NCBI GenBank assembly: GCA_026399445.1
Contig: JAPLRA010000387.1
Span: forward strand, 1-5,350
Direction of reading: 5' to 3'
Origin: Sulfuritalea sp.
Lineage (GTDB): Bacteria; Pseudomonadota; Gammaproteobacteria; Burkholderiales; Rhodocyclaceae
DNA: 5,350 bases
Below are positions 1 to 5,350 of the stretch, piece by piece. The notes beneath the pieces are model-generated. The model was not told the DNA's origin and did not search any database. It saw nothing but the letters and a program-made list of their open reading frames with translations. A program made the translations under genes and the position numbers. Numbering within the stretch: position 1 is the stretch's first letter; the number at the start of each line of letters is the position of its first letter.

Positions 1-1800
1 ATTGTGGCGCGACAGCCGCGGCCGATCCTCGTCGAGAAACTCCAGCAGGGGCAGCAGCCATGCCTTGAGACGGCCCACCGGCACCGGCAGGATGCGCCGC
101 GCATCGAGCGCGACGGGAAACGTCTGACTGTCTTCCAGGCTGCGCACCAGGCCGAGCAAATCCGGCTGTTCGCGCAACAGACGCAACAATGGCGGCACCA
201 GGCTCAGCCTCTCGCCGGCCACCGTAACGCCAAGATCCATATCGAACCAGTCGCTGCCGACGGCCTCTTCGACCGCCACGAACCAGTCTTCGGCCTGAGC
301 GATGCAATAGGGAAAATCCTCGGCAAGGACTACCGAGACTTCCATCTTTTCCAGTTCGGGCACCGCCTCGTTGAGGAAAGCCAGCCAGCCCGCCGCATCG
401 TTGCGCAGCGGCATCAGGCCATCCTCGGTGCCCTCGAGACGCTGGTAAACGCCGAGACTGCGTTGCCAGTTCTCCAACCCGTAGTCGTGCAGCAATTGCC
501 GGATTTCGCCTTCCGCATCCAGATCCCGCTGCAACGTCTGCCACTGCCCGCCCACTCGCTGCCGCATGAACGGCGAAGGCTGCTCGACGCCTACCACCGT
601 CGGTCCGTGCGGATAGTCGAAATACAGCACCGCGAGCGCCCGATCGTCGTGCAGGCGGTTCATCGACGCATGACGGAAGCTGCCCTGGGTCAGCAGCAGC
701 CGTGCCGAGGGCTTGCCCGCGGCAACAGCCTCCGGCGCGTCAGGCAGCGGCAGCGCGAGGTGTCGAACATGCCCCAGTTGCGTCAGGCGCTGACGCACCA
801 AAGGCGCATCGGCCTCGTTCAGCGGCGGCGCGTTCATGAGTTGCTGCAACAAGTTCGCGGACAGGTCCGACTGGAGCTCGCCCACCCTCCCCGCCGCCGT
901 ATCCAGATAGAACGGTGGCCAGGTCGGAATCATCTGCAGAGGTGCCGGCAGGTCGAAGGACAGTTGCTGAAGACCGGCCGGCGTGTGCATCCAGTGCAGG
1001 TTGAGGGGTATCGGCGGCCCGGAAGACAGAGCCACTTCCTGCAGGTCATCCAGCTGCAACCGTCCGGTGCGCAGCGCCAGACGCAACACCAGTGCCCCCA
1101 TCTCCCCCGTCAGATCCACCGCTTCGTTATAGAAATAGCCACCACCGGCCTGCAAGGCCAGGAACAGGCGCAGTGGCTGGATGTCCTCGTCGAGAATGAA
1201 GTCGCGGTGACTGCGCGCACTGCCGAGGTCATAGGGCTGCGGCCGGTAGATGGCCGGTTTGCCAAAACCGCCCTTTTTCAAGGGCCGGCTCTTGCCCAGG
1301 CTGAGACTGGGCGGACTGCCAGGCCGCAGCAGATAGACGACGCGGGCCCGGGAATTCTTCTCGGGCACCATTTCCTCAGGCTGATCGAGAGAACCCAGCC
1401 ACTCGAGCGTCGCCGCGCTTGGTTCGGGATAGCCCGCTTCCTTCCCATGCTGTGCATTTTCGTGCACGGCAAAACCTGCGATGTCCAGCGTCTGCCCGAG
1501 ACTCAGCAGCACCGCCACCACATGCTTGCAGTTTTCCCGCTGCGGACACATGCAGGAGTTATCGACATCCAGAACGGCGCCGCCCTGATCGACTTCCAGC
1601 CAGAGATCGACCTCATAAGGATGCTTGCGCGTACCCTGGACCTCTGCTTCGACATGAATCTCGCCTGGCGCCCGTTCCACGCGCTTCATCCGCACCCGGC
1701 GCTCTCCCGCATAAGCCCTGCCGCGTTGCAGCGTCGCGCTGCCAAACCGGTCGGCAAAATCGCCCAGGGCGTCACTATTGAACAAAGGATTGGCGGCCAT
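1..1800 (-). CDS. SWIM zinc-finger protein, N-terminal part of a bacterial SNF2-type helicase (3' end beyond window)
   Basis: The minus-strand frame is open for all 600 codons from the ATG at 1800-1798 to the left edge; I checked it codon by codon and found no stop. Near the N-terminus is a SWIM zinc finger, CMCPQRENCKH, residues 83-93 (nt 1554-1522), with ligands C83, C85, C91 and H93. In this family a SWIM finger followed by several hundred poorly conserved residues normally precedes a C-terminal SNF2 ATPase, in proteins of about 1000 residues or more. The segment VVYLLRPG, about residue 155, and the leucine-rich stretch at residues 575-590 fit that pre-helicase region. No Walker A or DEAD-like box is visible, so the ATPase is inferred to lie outside the window. 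SWIM fingers bind DNA or protein; a role in DNA or RNA-polymerase remodelling is family inference. The start has no convincing Shine-Dalgarno sequence. An in-frame GTG at 1842-1840 is the only earlier candidate I noted. A SWIM protein without a helicase part remains possible. Confidence 0.82.
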   Translation of the reverse strand, partial: MAANPLFNSDALGDFADRFGSATLQRGRAYAGERRVRMKRVERAPGEIHVEAEVQGTRKHPYEVDLWLEVDQGGAVLDVDNSCMCPQRENCKHVVAVLLSLGQTLDIAGFAVHENAQHGKEAGYPEPSAATLEWLGSLDQPEEMVPEKNSRARVVYLLRPGSPPSLSLGKSRPLKKGGFGKPAIYRPQPYDLGSARSHRDFILDEDIQPLRLFLALQAGGGYFYNEAVDLTGEMGALVLRLALRTGRLQLDDLQEVALSSGPPIPLNLHWMHTPAGLQQLSFDLPAPLQMIPTWPPFYLDTAAGRVGELQSDLSANLLQQLMNAPPLNEADAPLVRQRLTQLGHVRHLALPLPDAPEAVAAGKPSARLLLTQGSFRHASMNRLHDDRALAVLYFDYPHGPTVVGVEQPSPFMRQRVGGQWQTLQRDLDAEGEIRQLLHDYGLENWQRSLGVYQRLEGTEDGLMPLRNDAAGWLAFLNEAVPELEKMEVSVVLAEDFPYCIAQAEDWFVAVEEAVGSDWFDMDLGVTVAGERLSLVPPLLRLLREQPDLLGLVRSLEDSQTFPVALDARRILPVPVGRLKAWLLPLLEFLDEDRPRLSRHN

Positions 1801-1896
1801 TCGAAAGAGGGAGAGGTAGAAGGGGGTCGACGACCTTAGCACATACCGCCATTCGCCGGTCTTTTCCGTGGCGGCTGTTTTGTCGCGTGGGGTACT

Positions 1897-1947
1897 TGTC
1901 GGACATTCCCGGAAATTCGCCGCCGCTGGCGCCGACATTTGTGTCGG
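1897..1947. repeat. Cluster of TGTCGG repeats and short palindromes
   Basis: TGTCGGAC occurs twice in direct orientation, at 1897-1904 and 1942-1949, and its core occurs inverted as CCGACA at 1932-1937. The first copy extends to TGTCGGACA (1897-1905), a palindrome around a central base. It is followed at once by a second one, TTCCCGGAA (1906-1914). The inverted and last copies form a perfect 6-bp stem with a 4-base loop, CCGACA-TTTG-TGTCGG (1932-1947). The cluster lies 97-147 bp upstream of the helicase start. It could be a protein-binding site for that gene, but no T-run follows the stem, so I do not call a terminator. The function is unknown. Confidence 0.45.
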
Positions 1948-2068
1948 ACCCAAACCGGATAGATTGAAGCCGCGCCCGCATAGGAACTAACCAGCCCAAA
2001 CCGAAACAGATTCCATAAGCAACTGATTCAAAGCAACTTGCAACATAGCCAAGGACGGGCATGGATTT

Positions 2069-2097
2069 TGTATGATCTTTTTACTAGACTTCATACA
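2069..2097. promoter_or_regulatory. Putative NikR-type operator, inverted repeat TGTATGA-N15-TCATACA
   Basis: Two perfect 7-bp inverted half-sites, TGTATGA (2069-2075) and TCATACA (2091-2097), flank 15 bases. The inner hexamers GTATGA and TCATAC are identical to the half-sites of the E. coli NikR operator upstream of nik, where the gap is 16. Here the half-sites are 21 bp apart, two helical turns, so both lie on one DNA face. The repeat covers the putative -10 box and the likely transcription start of a nickel-permease-like gene, where Ni-bound NikR would block transcription. The half-site match and gene context are seen directly; the identity of the regulator is inferred. No nikR gene is in the window. 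The one-base-shorter spacer is the main caveat. Confidence 0.55.
2071..2076 (+). promoter_or_regulatory. Putative -10 box (TATGAT) of the nickel permease promoter
   Basis: TATGAT matches five of six bases of the sigma-70 -10 consensus and sits in the AT-rich stretch before the permease gene. A transcript starting near 2083 would have a leader of about 40 nt before the ATG at 2123. The -35 region is weak: 16-18 bp upstream there is only a GCCAAG-like sequence. A better TTGCAA at 2038-2043 lies too far away, 27 bp. The promoter may therefore need an activator or simply be weak. Confidence 0.4.
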
Positions 2098-2122
2098 TAC
2101 ATCGCTGAATAGGCCTCCACCC

Positions 2123-2944
2123 ATGGATCTGCCCAACGACTGGATCGCCCTCCTCGCCCTGGTTTTCATACTGGGCGCCAAGCACGGGCTCGACGCCGAC
2201 CATCTGGCCACCATCGACGGGCTGACCCGCTACAACCTGCGCTTTGCCCCCGCCCGCGCCCGCTGGTGCGGTTCGCTGTTCTCGCTCGGCCACGGTGCCG
2301 TCGTCATGCTGATTGCATTCGGCGTCGGTCTCGCGTCTACGAAGTGGCAAGTACCCGTGTGGATGGAAGACCTCGGCACCTGGATTTCCATCAGCTTCCT
2401 GACCCTGCTCGGCATCCTCAATCTGCGCGCCGTGCTGATGGCGCCAGCCGGTGACATGGTGGCCACCGTAGGCGTCAAGGCCGGCCTGCTGCGCCGTCTG
2501 CAGGCCACCTCGCATCCGCTGGCGATTGCCGCCGTGGGTTCCCTGTTCGCCCTTTCCTTCGACACCATGAGCCAGGCCGCGCTGTTTGCAGTGACCGCCA
2601 CACAACATGGCGGCATGCCCCATGCCCTGGCGCTCGGGCTGGCCTTCACCGTCGGCATGCTGCTGGCCGACGGCGCCAACGGTTTGTGGATCGCCAGCCT
2701 GCTGCGCCGCGCCGACCATCGCGCCCGCATCGCATCGCGGGTCATGGGCCTGATGGTCGCCGCCATCAGCTTTTCGGTGGCCGCCTTCGGCCTCGCACGC
2801 TGGCTGCATGCCGACATATCGCACTGGTACGAGGGCAAGGAACTCCTGGTCGGCGTCGTCGTCGTCGCCTTGCTGGGGAGCAGCTTTCTGATCGGCAACT
2901 GGCTGGCGCGTGGCTCGGAGCTTGTTGTCGCAACTTCTGACTGA
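2123..2944 (+). CDS. NiCoT-like nickel/cobalt permease (HoxN/HupN/NixA family)
   Basis: This 273-residue, strongly hydrophobic protein has about seven membrane segments and probably imports Ni2+ (or Co2+) through the inner membrane. The family signature HX4DH is present in segment one as HGLDADH, residues 21-27 (H21, D26, H27). It is followed by SLGHGAVV (54-61), equivalent to the family's GHSTVV region, FDTMSQ (146-151), equivalent to the DTATE-type motif, and GMLLADGANG (178-187) in place of the usual GMxxxDTxDG. The last two are clearly divergent, and the protein is shorter than typical NiCoTs (about 330-370 residues). I chose the ATG at 2123 over the in-frame ATG at 2072. The extra 17 residues are not family-like, and their codons would overlap the promoter and the NikR-like operator. 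A weak AGG lies at 2111-2113. Nickel over cobalt is suggested mainly by the operator. The gene stands alone; the next gene on this strand begins 94 bp later. The stop is TGA at 2942-2944. Confidence 0.85.
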   Translation: MDLPNDWIALLALVFILGAKHGLDADHLATIDGLTRYNLRFAPARARWCGSLFSLGHGAVVMLIAFGVGLASTKWQVPVWMEDLGTWISISFLTLLGILNLRAVLMAPAGDMVATVGVKAGLLRRLQATSHPLAIAAVGSLFALSFDTMSQAALFAVTATQHGGMPHALALGLAFTVGMLLADGANGLWIASLLRRADHRARIASRVMGLMVAAISFSVAAFGLARWLHADISHWYEGKELLVGVVVVALLGSSFLIGNWLARGSELVVATSD

Positions 2945-3038
2945 ATCCCTTTGCTGCCTCGACGTGACATTCGCCCGCTACAAGTACCGGGGCATCGTGC
3001 TATCGTAAGCCTTCCGAGTTTGTGTGCATGAGGTTTGC
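2945..3038 (+). other. Short intergenic gap between permease and signalling gene
   Basis: The gap is 94 bp. No GC-rich stem followed by a T-run is present, so I see no intrinsic terminator behind the permease gene, and readthrough into the next gene is possible. TATCGT at 3001-3006 resembles a -10 box but has no good -35 partner. The frame of the next gene is closed upstream by a TAA at 3006-3008. Confidence 0.5.
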
Positions 3039-3043
3039 ATGCA
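3025..3043 (+). promoter_or_regulatory. Ribosome binding site and start codon within a small potential hairpin
   Basis: GAGG at 3030-3033 lies 5 nt before the ATG at 3039, a good Shine-Dalgarno arrangement that fixes this start. TGCATG (3025-3030) can pair perfectly with CATGCA (3038-3043). This gives a 6-bp stem with a 7-base loop, AGGTTTG, so the AGG is in the loop and the start codon is in the stem. The stem is modest in stability. Whether it limits translation is inference. Confidence 0.45.
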
Positions 3044-5350
3044 TCATCTGGCAGGCGCTGCGTCCACCTCCGACGACAATCGTAATCTGACGCGCGCCTT
3101 GCGCTGGGTTGGCGGCTTGACCCTGCTCTACGGTTTGCTGTGGCTTTCTCCCTCGAGTGCCGATCTCGGCCTGAGCCGCTACCTGCCACTGCACACCACG
3201 CTGGAAACCGCGGCCATCGTGGTCGCCATGCTCTCGTTCGGCATCGCATGGAACGCATGGGCCGAATCACGTCCGGGCAATGTCCTGCTGATTGGCGCGG
3301 TGCTGTTCGGCGCCGCCCTGCTGGATTTTGCACACACCCTCTCGTACCACGGCATGCCGGACTTTGTGACGGCGTCCAGCCCGCAAAAGGCCATTGCCTT
3401 CTGGCTCGGCGCGCGCTTCCTGGTGGCGATTGGGCTGCTCGCCGTTGCCCTGCGCCCGTGGCGAGCTTCGCTGAGTTTCAAAAGCCGCTATCTGCTGATG
3501 ATCGCCCTCGCAGTTTATGTGACGGTGATCTACCGAGTCGTTCTGTTTCATCCCGACTCGCTGCCCGACTTTTTCATAACGGGTCAGGGGCTGACGCCGC
3601 TCAAAGTCCTGCTCGAATATGGCTTGGTCGCAGTGTATGCGGCAACAGCCGCGCTCTTCTACCGCCAGGCGCGACGGGGAGCGGGCTTCAACGCCACCGA
3701 ATTGTTCCTCGCGGCGGCGATTGCCGCGTTGTCCGAGTTGTGCTTCACGCTCTATGCTTCGGTGTCGGACATATTCAACGTGGTCGGCCACGTCTACAAG
3801 ATCCTCTGCTACGGTTTCATTTTCCGCGCGGTCTTCGTCGATAGCGTCCAGCAGCCGTTTCAGGCCTTGAATGTCGCGCTGGACAAGGAAAAGGAATTGT
3901 CCGCCGAGCAGCATTCCTTCGTCCGCACCTTGAACATGCTCGACGAGGCCGTGCTCGAAATCACAACCGACGGGTGCATTGTGAGAGCCAATGAGGGCTG
4001 GTGGCAATTGATCGGAAACAAGCCGACCGCGGGATTCCAACTTCCGGACAGCATCAAGGAAGATGACCGCGACGGCTTCCGGCTCTACCTGCTGGAACTG
4101 ATTGATGGACGGCGCGGCGAGTTCCGCGGCCGCTTCCGTTTTGTCGGAGCCCAGGCCGAGAAGCTGATGGATTGCCGCTTCGTCGCGGAACGCAGCAGTG
4201 ACGGACAAATCCAGGGCATCCGCGGGGTGCTGCGCGACATCACCCTAAGCCATCAGCAGGAACGACACATCGCGCACATGGCCCTGCATGACGCGTTGAC
4301 CAACCTGCCCAACCGCGCGCTACTGGAGGACCGCATCCACAAGGCCGTCCAACTCGCCGAACGCGGCGACCAGCACGTTGCCGTCTGCCTCATCGATCTC
4401 GATCACTTCAAGAACATCAATGATTCACACGGCCACAAGACCGGCGATGCCTTGCTGGTCAAGCTGGCGAATGTGATCAAGAGCAACCTGCACGAAGGCG
4501 ACACGCTGGCGCGCTGGAGCGGGGACGAATTCGTGATCCTGCTGCCGGAACTGGCGAGCGCGGATCTCGCGCGCCAGGCAGCGCAGCGACTGGTCGAAGC
4601 CATGCATCAAACCTTTGACATCGAAGGCTTGTCGGTCAACATCACCTTCAGCATGGGCGTTGCGCTCTATCCCGACGACGGCGAGGAAGTCGACGCGCTG
4701 CTGGCGCAGGCAGATCGCGCCATGTTCCACGCCAAGTCGCAGGGCCGAAACAATTTTCAGATGTTCGGCGACATGACGGAAAAAGGTCTGAGCAAGGCCA
4801 AATTCGACACCCAGTCGCGCCTGGCGCAGGCGATTCGCGACAAGCACATCAGCGTCTGGTTTCAGCCACTCGTTGCGGCCCGTCCGCACCGGCATGGAGG
4901 GATGCGCCTGGCGGGAGTCGAGGCACTGGCGCGCTGGCACGATGAAAAAGCCGGCTGGATATCGCCCGCCGTATTCATACCCATGGCGGAAAGCCTCGGC
5001 CTGATCGGCGAGCTTGGGGACCAGGTGCGGAGACAGGCTCTTGAACAGTTCGTGAAATGGCGCACCACGCACCCAAGGCTTCATCTCGCGCTCAACATTT
5101 CAAAACGCCAGTTGTTCGCCGCAAACTTCTTTGACGTGCTGAAGGCCGACATGGAGTTCTACGGCATTCCGCACACTGCAGTCACTCTCGAAGTCACGGA
5201 GTCAGTGGCGATGATGGACGTCGAATTCGCCGAAGAGCGGCTGCGACAGCTCTCCGCCGCTGGCTTCACGCTTTCCATCGACGACTTCGGCACCGGCTAT
5301 GCCTCGCTATCTCAATTGCACGAATTGCCCGTCGGCGAACTCAAGATAGA
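3039..5350 (+). CDS. MASE3-PAS-GGDEF-EAL cyclic-di-GMP signalling protein (3' end beyond window)
   Basis: The frame is open from ATG 3039 to the right edge (770 complete codons). Residues 20-260 are a multi-pass membrane sensor that matches MASE3 in pattern: HTTLE (52-56), LLDFAHTLSYHGM (94-106) and WLGAR (122-126). A PAS domain follows, about 295-402, ending in the usual RDIT. The GGDEF domain, about 412-575, opens with HDALTNLPNR (417-426), keeps DLDHFKNIND and GHKTGD, and has the signature as SGDEF (494-498). The inhibitory RxxD site is absent: HEGD stands where it would be. The EAL domain starts near 595, with the EAL triplet at 628-630, N686, E718/E721 of EVTE, DDFGTGY at 748-754 and K769, all consistent with phosphodiesterase catalysis. 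The last motifs lie outside the window. The protein should make and/or break cyclic di-GMP at the inner membrane in response to an unknown signal. Which activity dominates cannot be read from the sequence. GTG at 3024 is a weaker alternative start. Confidence 0.93.
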   Translation, partial: MHHLAGAASTSDDNRNLTRALRWVGGLTLLYGLLWLSPSSADLGLSRYLPLHTTLETAAIVVAMLSFGIAWNAWAESRPGNVLLIGAVLFGAALLDFAHTLSYHGMPDFVTASSPQKAIAFWLGARFLVAIGLLAVALRPWRASLSFKSRYLLMIALAVYVTVIYRVVLFHPDSLPDFFITGQGLTPLKVLLEYGLVAVYAATAALFYRQARRGAGFNATELFLAAAIAALSELCFTLYASVSDIFNVVGHVYKILCYGFIFRAVFVDSVQQPFQALNVALDKEKELSAEQHSFVRTLNMLDEAVLEITTDGCIVRANEGWWQLIGNKPTAGFQLPDSIKEDDRDGFRLYLLELIDGRRGEFRGRFRFVGAQAEKLMDCRFVAERSSDGQIQGIRGVLRDITLSHQQERHIAHMALHDALTNLPNRALLEDRIHKAVQLAERGDQHVAVCLIDLDHFKNINDSHGHKTGDALLVKLANVIKSNLHEGDTLARWSGDEFVILLPELASADLARQAAQRLVEAMHQTFDIEGLSVNITFSMGVALYPDDGEEVDALLAQADRAMFHAKSQGRNNFQMFGDMTEKGLSKAKFDTQSRLAQAIRDKHISVWFQPLVAARPHRHGGMRLAGVEALARWHDEKAGWISPAVFIPMAESLGLIGELGDQVRRQALEQFVKWRTTHPRLHLALNISKRQLFAANFFDVLKADMEFYGIPHTAVTLEVTESVAMMDVEFAEERLRQLSAAGFTLSIDDFGTGYASLSQLHELPVGELKI

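Larger units (their letters stand above)
1801..2122. other. Divergent intergenic region between helicase and nickel permease genes
   Basis: These 322 bp separate two divergently oriented genes and should hold both promoters. I see no convincing gene here: a minus-strand frame over 2062-1775 encodes a sequence with no recognisable motif. The half nearest the helicase gene (about 1860-1950) is GC-rich and carries the TGTCGG repeat cluster. The part nearest the permease (about 1980-2110) is AT-richer, as expected for a promoter, and holds the NikR-like inverted repeat. Three GCAAC words sit at 2019-2023, 2033-2037 and 2040-2044. No clear promoter hexamer pair for the leftward helicase gene could be picked out. 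Confidence 0.7.

Noticed and set aside
4..1839. 611-codon plus-strand open frame as a gene
   Set aside because: It is antisense, codon for codon, to the SWIM protein frame. Its product is Arg/Gln/His-rich without domains, while the minus strand encodes a recognisable SWIM finger.
1932..1947. CCGACA-TTTG-TGTCGG stem-loop as an intrinsic terminator
   Set aside because: No T-run follows on either strand, and the flanking genes diverge from here, so no transcript is expected to end at this point.
1775..2062. 95-codon minus-strand frame in the intergenic region
   Set aside because: It overlaps the start of the helicase gene in another frame, its product resembles nothing known, and it begins inside the promoter region of the permease.
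2084..2824. 246-codon minus-strand frame opposite the permease
   Set aside because: It mirrors the permease codons, and its Gly/His/Gln-rich product with no hydrophobic core is typical of an antisense shadow.
3028..3030. ATG at 3028 as the start of the signalling gene
   Set aside because: It is out of frame with the MASE3-EAL coding frame; the ATG at 3039 is in frame and has GAGG five bases upstream.
2230..3333. 367-codon minus-strand frame spanning permease and signalling genes
   Set aside because: It runs across the intergenic gap and two well-supported genes on the other strand; the product is Arg/Ser/Ala-rich and without motifs.
3140..3844. 234-codon plus-strand frame within the MASE3 region
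   Set aside because: It is a +1/+2 frame shadow; the frame from 3039 gives clear MASE3, PAS, GGDEF and EAL motifs through this stretch.
3267..4208. 313-codon minus-strand frame
   Set aside because: It is antisense to the MASE3 and PAS coding region, with no recognisable domain.
4425..5084. 219-codon minus-strand frame
   Set aside because: It is antisense to the GGDEF and EAL coding region, where catalytic motifs are intact on the plus strand.

Overview
This is a GC-rich window (roughly 60% GC by eye) with long overlapping open frames on both strands, typical of a high-GC proteobacterium. A SWIM/SNF2-type helicase, a NiCoT-like nickel permease and a MASE3-PAS-GGDEF-EAL signalling protein together would fit a free-living betaproteobacterium, for example a Rhodocyclales relative. 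That placement is inference; there is no rRNA or other taxonomic marker. I see no tRNA, rRNA, CRISPR array, insertion sequence, integrase or phage gene.

Layout. From 1800 down to the left edge, on the minus strand, lies the N-terminal 600 codons of a large SWIM zinc-finger protein of the bacterial SNF2 helicase type. Its ATPase part lies beyond the window. A divergent intergenic region of 322 bp (1801-2122) follows. It holds a cluster of TGTCGG repeats and palindromes and, nearer the right-hand gene, a 7-bp inverted repeat, TGTATGA-N15-TCATACA, overlapping a good -10 hexamer. At 2123-2944 (+) is a compact NiCoT/HoxN-like nickel (or cobalt) permease of 273 residues. After a 94-bp gap, a large membrane-bound cyclic-di-GMP enzyme begins at 3039 (+) and runs off the right edge at its 770th complete codon. 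Its domain order is MASE3 - PAS - GGDEF (as SGDEF) - EAL.

How the parts work together. The best-supported regulatory idea is nickel-responsive control of the permease. The inverted repeat matches both half-sites of the enterobacterial NikR operator (GTATGA and TCATAC), with a gap one base shorter than the E. coli 16, and it lies over the likely core promoter. It also argues that the permease starts at 2123 and not at the upstream in-frame ATG at 2072, which lies inside the operator and promoter. The signalling gene is co-directional with the permease but separated by 94 bp. It has its own ribosome binding site, held in a small potential hairpin that includes the start codon, so shared transcription is possible but unproven. 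The helicase gene is divergent and probably unrelated in function.

Nothing here is clearly a new system. The points most worth a second look are the NikR-like operator, the divergent NiCoT motifs, the SGDEF domain without an I-site in front of an intact EAL half, and the initiation hairpin.
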